A stretch of DNA of 64,000 bases from Valencia hispanica (Eukaryota > Chordata > Actinopteri > Cyprinodontiformes > Valenciidae), in NCBI GenBank assembly GCA_963556495.2, contig OY747704.1, positions 8,451,001-8,515,000 of the forward strand, written 5' to 3'. Shown here piece by piece: positions 1 through 10,936 of the stretch. The first letter of the stretch is position 1. Each line of letters begins with the position of its first letter. A program made the translations under genes and the position numbers. The notes under the pieces are model-generated. The model was not told the origin of the DNA. It was given only the letters and a program-made list of their open reading frames with translations, and searched no databases.

Positions 1-790
1 AATTTGAGCCAGGTGTGTTGGAGCAAGGAAACATTTAAAATGGACTAATAGCATTTGAGAGTTGAGTGGCTATTTCCTGGCTTAAATATAATCAGTATCA
101 AACGTTTTTGGTTTAACCACTGTGAATGTGTGTTTAACAACTGTCTCTCCCTCCCCCTGCCATGTCTTCCACTGAGACTATGGACCAACATCCTCATGAA
201 ATGCTATCTGCAGAGGCATGGGCGAGTTGTCTAGTCTCATTAAACAAGACTGCAGACTTCCTCTGTTGTTTTTTAGAGTATGTCTTAATGAATTGTGCAG
301 TGCATATAGTTTGGAATCAGTTGTGTTTAGCTTTGTAGTTCCACATAACTATAAAGTCCACCACAAATGTGACAATTACATTCAGATTGAGTGAAGTCCT
401 ATTAATTGGCCTAATACTTTTAGTCAATGGGGAGCTACTACATAAATAATAAAGTTGGGTCATCATTTAGGGCCACTTTTAGTCACTTCCTGGTTGGTGT
501 TGGTTACTGTATCCAGAGTACAAACTTTGGCTGTAGTAATAGTTCTAGAGAAAAAGTTTTTTATTTCCTATTATAACAAAATGCCTTGAGATAAATGTAC
601 TAATTTGTTTCTATTAACAGTGTAGCTATTGCAGGTTTAATTGCTCACAACTTTCCTGATGTAAATTAAAGAGTTATTTGCATGTATCATTTTAATTGAG
701 CCATAAAGGGAAATCAGAGACATTGACATCCTCATTGGGAGAAAGCAACAAAGGTTTTTTTTTGCTCTTTTCTTTTTCTTATGTCTTCAG
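1..790. other. Intronic or flanking sequence without a recognised gene
   Basis: AT-rich sequence downstream of the apba1 exon in minus-strand terms, so probably the next apba1 intron. A 58-codon plus-strand reading frame near 163-339 opens with ATG, but it has no recognisable domain and no splice context, so I do not call it. No clear repeat family is visible. Confidence 0.5.
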
Positions 791-880
791 CTCATCATTC
801 TCAGCCCTTTGATTCTGCTGTTTCTGGAGCTGAATGACATGTTCCATCTCCTGGTCCGTTTTGTGGTGGACAAGTGTGTG
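791..880 (+). other. Orphan exon-like segment with strong splice sites
   Basis: Exactly 90 bases lie between a strong plus-strand acceptor (long T/C tract ending in TTCAG at 790) and a consensus donor (GTAAGT from 881). Only one plus frame is open. It gives 30 residues, strongly hydrophobic, beginning LIILSPLILLFLEL, so it could be a membrane-spanning exon. The opposite strand also reads open as a coiled-coil-like peptide, but it lacks a good acceptor. It lies 74 bases past the donor of the minus-strand apba1 exon, an odd position for a plus-strand gene. I do not recognise the protein. It may be a cryptic exon or part of a long non-coding RNA. Confidence 0.3.
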
Positions 881-953
881 GTAAGTAAATAAAGTCAATA
901 GTTAACATTATACCATTAATCACGTCCAGTAAAAATCAAAGGTTTGTACTTAC

Positions 954-2384
954 ATCATCCCCAGGACATGGCTGTAGAACATACTCCATATCTGGACTCA
1001 TATCCTGCCTCATTACCCAAACTGGTTCCTTTGGCTCATCCGGTGTATAAGGGGATCTTATAGTTCTTGTCTTCACCTCTTCAATGGCCTCTCTAATGTC
1101 CTTGATGACTAGGGAGATTACATCTCTCTTTTCCTGAGTATTCTTCATTGATACATTCTCCTCAAAATAATTCACAACCTGGTGTGTGGCTGAGTCCTCT
1201 TGGCTAGCAGCTTTGCAGTTTTTGTTTGAACTGATTTGAGTTGTAGGTTCGGAAGGGTCTTTTAGTAGCGTTTTTTTTGCTTTTGTTTTGCTTCCAAGAT
1301 TCTGAGGGCCTGGGCTTTGGTTGAAATCAGCTACAGTTTGTTCCGTGTTCTCATCAAGGTCACACCTATCAGTGCTTGGGTACTGGGCAAACTCTTCATC
1401 TTTTTCTGGGCTATCTGACTCCCCATCTGAGCGCTGGGTATAGTGATGCAATCGTGAACCTACGGCCTCCTTCAGAATATGATGTCCATCTCTCATCTCA
1501 CTTTGCAATTTATCTATACCAGATGTTCTCTGTTTTAAAGGCTCTTTGTCATTTGAAAAACCTACAGAAGGCAAGAGGACAAGTGGAACATCAGAGATTT
1601 CTTCATAAACTTGGTCAGAAAGTGAATAAATCTCATACAGGTCAGTATATACATTTTCCGAGTTTTCACAGGCTGTGCAAATGGCTTGGCCCACAGAGTA
1701 GCTAACTGGTTGGGAACAGACATTGGTGGGGTAGTCAGCATTCAGCATCTCTTCTACTTCATTTGGTCTTTCAGGATCTTGACTGTCATGCATGGGGTTG
1801 CATGTCATGGGCAGAAATTGAGGGGGGATGTCATTAGGTGGACAGAGATGTTGATTTTCAGCCCTGGTGCTATCTCTGTTCCCTTTCTTTCTAAATTGTT
1901 CTTGGTGGACATGGTTACTCCTCTGGTCTTTCAACACTGGTTGTTCCTCATCTACTGACATTAACTCCTGAGCATGGTTTTCCCCTATTTGCACACAAGC
2001 AATGTGAAAACCAGATTCGGTTTTTGCAGCAGAGACCTGCAATGAATCATCTTTCTTGGTTATAAATGAATGGAGTTGATTTCCCTGCTTCCCTGTAATG
2101 GAGGATCTCTCTGCCTCTTCCTTTTGCCATAGTTTTTGCTTCTCCTCCTCAGATCTCCCTGCTGATCTGGTGACAAGATAAGTCATCTGTGAAAAAGGAG
2201 CATGGAGGTCCCTGTCTACCTTCTCCTGTGGTTTGCACTGATCAGGAACCCCAACTCTTCCACCATTACTTTCTGCAGATAAGGCTTCATAGCATCTGTT
2301 GTGTTTTTCTTGGTCACCCAGGTTGCAGTATTGGCCATTTTGGCACTTGTTCTGTTGGAATAGCCAGGGATCTGTGTCTTCCAT
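954..2384 (-). CDS. apba1: apba1 (Mint1/X11-alpha), large N-terminal coding exon
   Basis: Exon of the amyloid-beta precursor protein-binding family A adaptor. It holds the Munc18- and CASK-binding half of the protein; the PTB and PDZ domains are encoded further 3', outside the window. The exon runs from 2485 (acceptor TTCTTCCAG) to 954 (donor GTAAGT, phase 0). The start chosen is the ATG at 2384, giving 477 codons here. Residues about 258-330 match the Mint1 Munc18-interacting region (VYEEISDVP, then LHHY and SDGESDSPEK). Residues about 417-460 match the conserved CASK-binding block (IKDIREAIEEVKTRTIRSPY followed by WVMRQD). The rest is acidic, low-complexity and poorly conserved, as usual for this end of Mint1. 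The hydrophobic 'signal peptide' upstream of 2485 in the same frame is only the intron's pyrimidine tract. Human APBA1 also lies next to PTAR1, which fits the other end of this window. Confidence 0.9.
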
Positions 2385-2485
2385 TTTTCCCTTGTCAAGT
2401 TCTGATTCCAGGTGAATTTTTTGGTATGTGGTGGATTTATTCGTGTCAGTGAAAAGAAATATCTTATCACACAGCCCAAATGCAT
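2385..2485 (-). other. apba1: 5' untranslated part of the apba1 exon
   Basis: About 100 bases between the splice acceptor (AG at 2487-2486 on the minus strand) and the chosen ATG at 2384. The frame stays open through it, so an upstream in-frame start in an earlier exon cannot be excluded. Known Mint1 proteins begin within this large exon, which favours a UTR. Confidence 0.55.
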
Positions 2486-3262
2486 CTGGAAGAACAATGA
2501 AAAAGAGAACAAAAAGAAATATTTTAAAAAAATAACCAGACATTAATTTTATAGGACATCCAAGCTAATTTTACACTTTTATCCAGTGCATGTCCTACTG
2601 CACCTCCTGCATGCGCAATTTTCATAGTTGTAAATTCCAAAATAACTAACAAACTCCCCCAGCAACATAACAAATGACTCTCACTAGCTTGTCCAAAAAA
2701 AAAATCATATTTTATTTCACCAAAACACTATGTTGAGAAATAGGCTCTTCAAAGACAAGTTGTTCATTTGTGGACTAAGGGAAGATCCCATATTTCATGG
2801 TCTGTTACTGAGCTGAACATAGCCTGGCAGTCAGTGTCTCTGTATGGGCTACATTTAAATCAGATTTGAAAGATTAAAGTAATTTCAACTTCATAATTTA
2901 GTCAAATAATGGTCAAATAAGTTTAATTAAACCCCACGTTCATTTGACCTGCGTTATCCTGACCCCACGTCACATTTAGGCACTGCCTCAACTGCCATAA
3001 TGACTAGTAAAATGAGAGGCACCCAGCTGCAGACAAGACGGCAGAGAAACCTCAACTCTATCCTATAAGACACGTGAGCTCAATTGCGCAAGTTGTTTTT
3101 CTTCTAGTACTTTTTTGTATAGAGGGACATGACGGAGATATAACAGAGATAAAGAAAGTAAAAGAAAGAGTGTTTTAATTATTCTGGTATCTGTTATGTT
3201 CTTGAAGATGCATTCCACAAATGCAGCATATCAATTGATTAGATGGCAAATGACTGGAGTTA
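2486..3262. other. apba1 intron sequence, no gene seen
   Basis: Starts with the pyrimidine-rich splice-acceptor tract of the apba1 exon (2486-2530). It contains an A-run near 2693 and ordinary AT-rich sequence. I see no coding potential and no recognisable repeat before the Tc1 terminus at 3263. Confidence 0.5.
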
Positions 3263-5267
3263 CAGTAAGGAACATAAGGATTTGAACACCCTGCAATTTT
3301 GTAAGTTCTCCCACTTGGAGGTTATGGAGGGGTCAGAAATTCACATTGTAAGTGCATTTCCAATGTGAGAGACAGCATTTAAAAACAAAATCGGGAAATC
3401 ACATTGTCTGATTTTTAAAGAATTTATTTGTATTTAATGCTGAACAAAAGTATTTGAACATCTGAGAAAATCAGTGTTAATATTTGGTACAGAAGCCTTT
3501 GTTTGCAATTACAGAGGTCAAACGTTTCCTGTAGTTCTTGACCAGATTTGCGCACACTGCAACAGGGATTTTGGCCCACTCCTCCACACAGATCTTCTCT
3601 AGATCTGTCAGGTTTCAGGGCTGTTGCTGAGCCACACAGAGTTTCAGCTCCCTCCAAAGATTTTCTATTGGATTTAGGCCTGGAGACTGGCTAGGCCACT
3701 CCAGAACCTTGATAGTTATCCTGGCTGTGTACTACGGATCATTGTTATGTTGGAGGACCCAGCCATGACCCATCTTCAATGCTCTGACTGAGGGAAAGAG
3801 GTAGTTGCTCAAAATCTCACAACACATGGCCTCATTTATTCTCTCCTTAATACAGTGCAGTCACCCTGTCCCCCTTCGCAGAAAAGCACCCCCACAGCAT
3901 GATATTTCCACCCCAATGCTTCAAAGTAGGGATGGTGTTGTTGGGATGCAACTTATCCTTCTATTTCCTCCAAACATCGCACGTGAAGTTTAGACCAAAG
4001 GGTTCTATTTTGGTCTCATCTGACCACATGCCTTTCTCCCATGCCTCCTCTGGATCATCCAGATGGTCATTGCCAAACTTCAGACAGGCCGCCACATGTG
4101 ATGATCTGAGCAAAGGAACCTTCAATTCAATTCAATTCAATTCAAAATTACTTTATTAATCCCAAAGGGAAATTAAATGTTGTTGTAACTCATTATGCAA
4201 GTTCCTTCAAAGATTTGTTGTAGATGCTGATGGCTGTGGGTAGGGATGATCTCCTGTAGCAGTCTGCAGATCTGAAGAAGCCTCTGACTGAAGACGCTCT
4301 GTAGTTGTATGACAGTCTGATGTAGAGGATGCTCTGGATCTATGGCGTCTTCTTTTCAACTCATCAGGGTTTTGTGGCTGTAGTTTAGGTCTTATTTGAG
4401 CTTTTGTGATGTTAATCAGCTGCTGCCAGTTGTAAACCACCTTGTTGCCATGGTTATGCATCATAACAAATGTCCAAAAATAAAAAGTATCAGCAAAAAT
4501 CCTTCCAGCTGCACAGCATTCAAAAGCAGAGAGAACAGTTGTCCACAAAAACAATGTTTCTACCAGAAATGGAAGAATAAAAGTTTTAAAAAAGAAAAAT
4601 ATATGAACCAAAGTAACAGAGCTACTCCAACATGCTGCCACCTTGAGCGGCGCAATTCCGGAATTATGCAATGCATGATTTACAACCATGACGGCATAAT
4701 GTTCTACCTTTGAAACTGTGGTTAGAATAAAAAAACGAAACTGTGGTCCCAGTTCTCTTCATGTCATTGACCAGCTCCTATGGTGAAGTTCTGGGCTGAT
4801 TCTTCACCTTTCTTTTCATCAGTGATACCTCACGAGGTGAGATCTTGCATGGAGACCCAGCCCGAGGGAGACTGACAATCATCTTTAGCTTCTTCCATTT
4901 TCTAACAATTGTTCCAACAGTTGATCTATTTTCACCAAGCTGCTTGGCAATTGTCCCATAGCCCCTTCCAGCCTTGTGGAGGTCTACAATTTTGTCTCTG
5001 GTGTCTTTTGACAGCTCTTTGGTCTTGCCCTTGGTAGTAGTTGGAGTAGAGATGGACTTTTTAAAGGCAGAGTAACAGGTCTTTGAGAGCCAGAATTCTT
5101 GCTGATTACCAGGTGTTCAAATACGTATGTGCAGCAATAAAATACAAATAAATTATTTAAAAATCAGACAATGTTATATTCCGAATCAATGCACCTACAA
5201 TGGGAATTTCTGACCCTTTCATAATTTGGGAGTGGGAGAACTTGCAAAATTCTTATTTTCCCCACTG
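3263..5267 (-). mobile_element. Decayed Tc1-mariner element
   Basis: Both ends are flanked by TA (3261-3262 and 5268-5269) and form imperfect inverted repeats beginning CAGT. The left end reads toward CTGCAATTTTGTAAG and the right end reads the complement. Minus-strand translation shows broken Tc1 transposase: the LHPNNTIP region and the [12 protein letters not shown] motif near 3900, and the C-terminal NLVKNYR-like segment near 3520. Several stops and frameshifts make it non-functional. A LINE-derived insert (about 4118-4740) splits it. Confidence 0.85.
4118..4740 (-). mobile_element. Internally deleted LINE: 5' end joined to 3' end
   Basis: Inserted in the Tc1 element. The minus-strand 3' end is a LINE tail: a GGGATTAATAAAG-like motif followed by repeated TTGAA. 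The last ~200 bases match the 3' end of the Rex1/CR1-like LINE family seen at 34.4-35.2 and 63.1-63.4 kb (same C-terminal reading frame, DCHTTTERLQ in another frame). Upstream, 4390-4690 reads like the start of such a LINE's first reading frame (YNWQQLINITKAQIRPKL, then a basic DELKRRRH stretch). Almost the whole reverse transcriptase is missing between the two ends, so the copy is like a non-autonomous half-LINE. The continuous 160-codon frame at 4207-4689 spans the join. Confidence 0.6.
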
Positions 5268-5279
5268 TATGTAGTGCTA

Positions 5280-5475
5280 GCCATACTGACTACTCAAAGT
5301 GCTTTACACTAAGTCACATTCACCTATTTGTACTCAAAAATTGTCACATATTGATATGCTGATACAAAGCTTGGTAACATCAACATGTGACAGCATGTAA
5401 CTGGAAATTAACCTATGACCCTCTGATTGCAAGACAACTACTCTACCTACTGAGCAAAAGTTGCCCCTAAATGTA
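5280..5475 (-). repeat. SINE/LINE-tail fragment
   Basis: The AAGTGCTTTACACTAAGTCA and CTCTACCTACTGAGC motifs match a very common fish short repeat tail. They are degenerate and have no defined boundaries. Confidence 0.4.
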
Positions 5476-5559
5476 GGATAAGTTGCTGTTTCATGTTTCT
5501 CCACTGAGTTCTCTGAATGAATTAAAAGTCTGAAGAAGCCCTGCACGGTTTTTTTGAGA

Positions 5560-6438
5560 CCATAAACTGGATGACTCTTTGCCAAGCATATGGAGAGGAC
5601 ATCAGTACCATGACTGAGTGTGTTACTGACTGTATAAACTTCTATGTGGACAACATCATCCCCACCAGAACAGTGAGATGCTTCCCTAATAAACCATGGA
5701 TCACCAGTGACCTGAAGGAACTGATAAACAAGAAAAAAGAGCCTTCAGGGAGGGAGACAGGGAATTATTGAGGAGTATACAGAAGCAACTTAGGGTCAGG
5801 ATCAGAGACAGCAAGGAAGCATACAGGAAGAAGCTGGAGCGCAAACTACAGAGGAACAATATCAAATATGTGTCGTCAGGAATGAAAAAATTCACAGGCT
5901 TTAAGGACAGGAAGGATTGGATAGATGGAAGTCTGGACAGAGCCAATGAACTGAACACAGTTAAGGAACTAGATCAGCACCCTCCTGTCCTGTCCCCAGC
6001 CAAACAGACATCCCATTCTCCTCTGACCCACAGCTTTCCTGTCACACCTTGGATGTTTTTTCATTCACCTCAGTCATGGACTCTTCTGATTCCACAAGTT
6101 TGTCTTCAAACAAGTCAGGAGATGCTGCTACCCTCTTTGCTTCCCCCTCCAGCCTGTCTGTCTCAAAATGTCTGGTGAAGAGGCAGCTTGAGAAACTGAA
6201 CCGGAACAAGGCTACAGGTCCAGATGGTGTCAGCCCTAGAGTTCTGAAGGTCTGTGCAGAGCAGCTCTGTGGGATTCTGCAACACATCTTCAACCTTAGC
6301 CTGACTCAGGAGAAGGTTCCAGTGTTGTGGAAGACATCATGCCTTGTTCCATTACCAAAGAAAAATCAGCCATCAGTCATCAATGACTATAGACCTGTTG
6401 CCCTCACATCCCACATCATGGAGGTCCTGGAGAGACTT
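5560..6438 (+). pseudogene. Rex1/CR1-like LINE reverse transcriptase, 5' part
   Basis: Plus-strand fragments in three frames together read as the linker and start of the reverse transcriptase of a non-LTR retrotransposon: TECVTDCINFYVDNIIPTRT, then the connector (RIRDSKEAYRKKLERKLQ), then NKATGPDGVSPRVLK and VLWKTSCLVPLPKKN with NDYRPVALTSHIMEVLERL. Frameshifts near 5765 and 6050 and the loss of the 5' half make it a pseudogene. It stops abruptly at 6443, where a provirus is inserted, and the same protein resumes at 19075. Confidence 0.85.
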
Positions 6439-6443
6439 ATGTT
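6439..6443. repeat. Target-site duplication of the provirus, left copy
   Basis: ATGTT directly precedes the LTR start TGTTGGA. The same five bases follow the second LTR at 19070-19074. Confidence 0.8.
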
Positions 6444-6746
6444 TGTTGGAAAAAACTGTATATAAGTTATCATTGATTTATGTAAAACTGCTGTTTGCTT
6501 TACTGAGTGACTAATGCACTAGAGTCACAGCTAAGTTCATGAAGAGTTTGATTCTCTGTGAGTTTAAAATAGTGCAGTTGAACAGGAAAGAGGTTAAGAG
6601 AGCGACTGAAACCTGCACCCAGTTTCCGTTTTTCGAAGCTTGATAGACTGTGTAATCTTGCAACAGCAGCTAGCAGGATAATATTCCTTCAATTATTTTG
6701 TGAGATGTGACTTTTTCAATGTGTATATGCCTATGACCTTTCAAAT

Positions 6747-8507
6747 CAAATCAAATCAAACTTTATTTATAAAGCGCTTTTCATACAAGAAGTTGCATCA
6801 CAAAGTGCTTTACAGATTAAAAGGACCCCACATAAAACCACCTTCCCTTCCCTCCCCCACAGATTTAAAAGCATGGTCACAGTTATACCCCCCTCCCCCC
6901 AACCCATCTCTCATGCACACACACAGTTAAAAGAAAAAGTTAAAAAGGACATTAGGCCGAGTGTAGATGAACCATGCAAGGAAACGCCATCAGAGGAGCC
7001 ATCTGCCCCGGCAGCAGTAGATTAACAATAGCAGCCGAGGCACCGACACAGGGCACCCAGTGGAGACAAGGTCAAGACCCCCACCTCCACCCAAGCTCCA
7101 CCTGGAGAGCACCCAGGCAGCTACAGCCGACCACCGCTCCCGGGGCAGAGGGCTCCCACAGAGGAAACACTGGAACGGGGATTAAGATAAATTAAAGTAT
7201 AAAAAGAAACGGTAAATTAATGTGCTAAGATTAAATAGTAAAACTGATAAAAATATAATCATATAAAACATCCAGAGCAATTGAACAAACAGTGATAAAT
7301 AATAATCAGTTAAAAGCTAAGCTAAAAAGGTGAGTCTTGAGCCTGCTCTTAAAAACATGAACGTTCTCTGCAGCCCTGAGGTCCTCTGGCAGCCTGTTCC
7401 AGAGGTGAGGGCCATAAAACTGGAAAGACGCCTCGCCATGCTTGTGTGTCCTGACTTTTGGGGGGACAAGGAGACGGCTGCCAGAGGAGCGCAGAAACCG
7501 CGAAGGTTTATATGGTAAAAGCAGTTCAGAGAGATAAGAAGGCCCAAGACCATTAAGACACTTAAAAACCATTAAAAGAACCTTAAAATCGATCCTGAAA
7601 TGTACGGGGAGCCAATGCAATGATTTTAAGACCGGTGTAATGTGCTCCCGCCTCCTGGTCTTCGTCAGGACACGTGCTGCTGAATTTTGTAGTAGTTGTA
7701 AACCTGATATACTCTTTTTGGGATGACCAGAAAGCAGGGCATTACAGTAATCAATTCTACTGGAGATAAAAGCATGCATCAGTGTCTCCGTATTGGCCCG
7801 AGAGAGAATGGGGCGGACTCTGGCGATGTTCTTTAGTTGATAAAAACCTATTTTAGTGATATTTTTTATGTGAGGAATAAAAGTCAGCTCAGAGTCAAAA
7901 ATCACGCCGAGGTTCTTCACTTGTAAAGAGGGATTAAAAGACAGTGATTGTAGTTTTGGTAAAAGTTTCTCTCTCTGAGCCTCAGGACTGATGACTAAAA
8001 CTTCAGTTTTGTCCTGGTTGAACTGGAGAAAGTTTTCTGCCATTCAGGATTTAATGTCTAAAATCCATTGGCCGTGTGTCATCGGGAGATATGGAGATGT
8101 ATAACAGTGTATCATCAGCATAACTGTGAAAGTTAACTCCATGTCTCCTGATGACGCTGCCAAGAGGGAGCATATAAAGGTTAAAAAGCACTGGGCCTAA
8201 AATTGAACCCTGGGGCACACCACATGTAATCCTGTGGACCCTAGAAGAGCAGGTATCTAAACTTACCATAAAAGTCCTGTCTGTGAGATAGGATGTAAAC
8301 CATTTGTGAACATCACCAGAGAGGCCGATCTGTTTTAAACGGGTTAAAATAATAGTGTGGTCTACTGTATCGAAGGCAGTGCTTAGATCCAGTAGAACCA
8401 ACACTGTCACCTTCTGAGCGTCATAATTTATTCTAAAATCATTTAAAATCTTCAGAAGGGCCGTCTCTGTGCTGTGGTTCACCCTCAAACCAGACTGAAA
8501 TTTCTCT
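6747..8507 (-). mobile_element. L2-clade (Maui-like) LINE, 5' truncated
   Basis: Minus-strand insertion in the LTR. The 3' end is at the left, with a repeated ATTTG tail next to ATAAATAAAG. The flanks CTTTCAAAT (6738-6746) and CTTTGAAAT (8508-8516) look like a 9-bp target duplication with one mismatch, and the second LTR has a single copy of this site. About 560 bases of 3' UTR precede the coding end at 7306. Confidence 0.85.
7306..8505 (-). pseudogene. L2 LINE reverse transcriptase C-terminal half
   Basis: In minus-strand order: the RT palm (HSTETALLKIL, LDLSTAFDTVDH, GVPQGSILGPVLFNLY, and YADDTLLY holding the catalytic aspartates), a short gap/frameshift near 8045-8055, then the L2-type tail (NQDKTEVLVI, HITPVLKSLHWLPVHFRIDF and the LWNRLPEDLR end). 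The endonuclease and N-terminal RT are absent because of 5' truncation. The last ~245 codons are uninterrupted, so the copy is fairly young, but it cannot be autonomous. Confidence 0.9.
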
Positions 8508-8650
8508 CTTTGAAATGTAATAAAAGGCAAAGGGACTGAGCAGTTCTTCGGAAGAAGCTCTAAGCTCCTTCCCCTTGCAAGGAAATTGAAGAACTTGTCT
8601 GAATGTTTTGTCTCACGTATTGTTCTATGTTTTGGAAGATTTTCCTAACA

Positions 8651-8997
8651 CAATTTGGTCCGTTGAGCAAGATGCCAACATACCCGTGTTCTTGTGGGTC
8701 CGTCGAAGTCAGCTGAAGACTGTGCACAGCCCGCAGGTTAGACTTGCGGAATAAAGTCAACCACAGTGAATACTGTGTTGGCCAGTGTGACTCGATTAGC
8801 TCCGCTGGCCCGGATTAACGGCATCCAAACTTTGTGCAGAACAGACAGGGAGGAAAACAGGTATGACAAGAGTTTAAGAGTTTTAAACTCTGAGGTTTCG
8901 GCGGACAAGACAACAGGTCTGGCCTAGAAGCTTGTCTCTCAGGTTGGCTTTCAGTACTAACATTCCCTCCTTATTGTTCCACACATATCTTTTTATA
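8651..8997 (+). other. Provirus leader between 5' LTR and gag
   Basis: This should hold the primer-binding site (near 8655-8675) and packaging leader. No long frame is present. The sequence is not repeated elsewhere in the window. Confidence 0.5.
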
Positions 8998-9282
8998 ATG
9001 GGGAACAGTAATGAAAAACAAAAATTAGAAGGAGATCCTAAATACATGGCTGAAAAATACGAAGGAAGCACAAAATACCTCGGTAAATGGAAAAAAGAAT
9101 CTGATTTTGGAGGCAAAATAGAAGTAAAAACTTGCGTTTGCCTAGTACACTTAATAAAAATGAAAAAGAAACATAAAAATGAGAAAAACCAGGAAAGCAA
9201 TTATCTGCAGCACGTAAATGGCGAGAAGAAGCATATCGCAGACAAAGTGGAAAGAAAAATTAAACAGTGGAATAATGCATGA
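8998..9282 (+). pseudogene. Provirus gag, matrix-domain remnant
   Basis: The ATG at 8998 opens MGNSNEKQKLEGDPKYMAEK. The glycine after Met is the usual retroviral N-myristoylation site, and the lysine-rich region that follows fits a matrix protein. The frame closes at 9282. A shifted frame to about 9545 is proline-rich (PPFPPISSS, PYPSPPHTTP), as in a gag linker, so I infer a frameshift. Capsid and nucleocapsid are not seen. The upstream in-frame ATG at 8932 is less likely to be the start. Confidence 0.6.
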
Positions 9283-9545
9283 TAGCGCGTCCAGAGGATA
9301 ATAACGGTCAGAATGATGTAAGAATGCAAAGACAGGAGGCTGTCCCAGCTGCTCTCTCTCAGAGTCTCTGCCGGTCACTGCTGGTAGTTCTTCGGGGTTG
9401 CTGAAACGCCTGCTCCCGCCTATCCCCGCCTTTTCCACCTATCTCCTCCTCCGACCATACATACTTAGCCGAGAGCCTCGCCCCTGCAGAGCTCCCCTAC
9501 CCCTCCCCACCTCACACAACTCCGGCTGAATCCCAGGTGAAGTAA

Positions 9546-10936
9546 TTATAACACACCAGCTGCAGCTGCGCGTATTTTGTGGGATTTTTATTCCGACTCC
9601 GTGCATGCTGTGATGATGGTATGTGACGAACTAAAGGGGGTGTGTCAGAAAGAGTAGGAGGGTCTTAGAGAGGCACAGGTGAAAATCAACGCGTCCAATA
9701 CGGAAGTACATTTCTTTAAGGTGGATTTGGTTCTATGTCGGACTTTTAAAAGACTTAAGGTGACAGTTTTATTCGAGTGTGCCATAGAAGGGTAATATGT
9801 GCCTGGAAGAAGCATAATACCCCCCCTTTAAGAAAATAGGTCAACCTTACAGCCAAATGTTTCATTTATAATTTCCATCTATTCTAACGCATGCAAAAAT
9901 ATAGAACAAAGTTAACGTTGAGGGGAGGGGTTACGGCGTGTGTGTGTGTACGACGTGTGTGTGTGTGGGAGACAGCGAGCAAATGAGGGCGGGTTTAGCT
10001 TACACGCTCAATACGGTATCAATAACTCAAACCTTATCAGTTGGCGCGATCGGCTCACAAAGGGAGACAAAGAAAGGCCGCGTGGTGATATAACAAAGGG
10101 TAGTTTCAATTAGCAATGGTGGCTTGGACAAAAGGGAAAGGGGATGACAGAAAAAAGGAATCAATGGAGGCCACGCAAGCTGTCTAAACAGACATGTGCC
10201 GACTGCAGCGGACAATACAACAAGCCTGGAAATAATACAATATAATATACTGCTTCTGGTTGCAACCAAAGTAAAATAATAAAACACAAAGCATGCAAAC
10301 ATTCAGGGTCGGCATACGGCGACGCCAGATGACCAAGAATAACAGATGTTTACAAGTTCACAAACTTATATCAACCAACAGAAAAACAGCATCTAGCCTA
10401 ACCCGTTGGACCTAAATCTCCTCTACCCAGACCCACAGAGATAAACCAGGTTTATCCTACTTGGTGATGACTCTCTTCACAGTCCACGACGAAGAATGGC
10501 CTGAGAGTGCCCAGTTTAAAGGAGCAGTTTGCGCAAAACCGAGGTCAGAAAGAGGACGTCCAATTTTAGGCCCTATTTCAATAGAGCTCAGAGGCCAGCG
10601 GACTCCCTGGTTGCACGGACGGGAAGTCTGTTTGCTTGGCCGGTTCACTTGGAAGTTTAAAAAGGGGAGTTCTTCCTGGTCCAGCAGGTTTGAACGAAAA
10701 AGGGGAAAGTTTGCTAGCAGAGAAGTATAGCGTCTCGTTGCGGGCTCCGCGGGTAGGAACCAAAAAACTATGATTTTAGTTTTCGCGCCCCCTTTATCAA
10801 CTCTGTGATGACATCACTGGCCACAGACCAATGAGAATGGGTTGAGGGTGGCGCAACGGACGTTGGGAGATGCAGTTCGTTCAGTAAAAGAATGCTGGGA
10901 GATGCAGTTCGTTCAGTAAAAGGCAATAGCCTCAAC
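9546..10936 (-). repeat. Probable 3' LTR and flank of the inner minus-strand retroelement
   Basis: On the minus strand a purine tract (CTAAAAGGGGGA, 10938-10949) is followed at 10937 by TGTTGAGG, as expected at the polypurine tract/LTR border. The sequence beyond is non-coding, with short CG-rich patches and a GCGCG motif near 10785. The far LTR end is not defined and the matching 5' LTR is missing, so the call rests on position. A second possible tract lies at 11141-11150, and another purine run near 9822-9832. (AC)n-rich sequence at 9935-9970 is a small microsatellite. Confidence 0.4.

Larger units (their letters stand above)
6444..8650 (+). repeat. Provirus 5' LTR, interrupted by an L2 LINE
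   Basis: 6444-6746 and 8517-8650 align with the second LTR at 18658-19069. Shared blocks include GGAAAAA.CTGTATATAAGTT, AGCGACTGAAACCTGCACCC and GAAGCTCTAAGCTCCTTCC. About 20 bases present here (near 6540) are absent from the other LTR. A candidate primer-binding site lies just after 8650 (TTTGGTCCGTTGAGC); I cannot assign the tRNA. Confidence 0.85.

Noticed and set aside
163..339. 58-codon frame starting MSSTETMDQHP
   Set aside because: No splice sites, domain or repeat context. It could be chance in intron sequence.
9151..9438. Minus-strand frame with many Phe/Leu residues resembling a membrane protein
   Set aside because: It is the antisense of the lysine-rich gag remnant; antisense of Lys/Asn-rich coding reads as hydrophobic.
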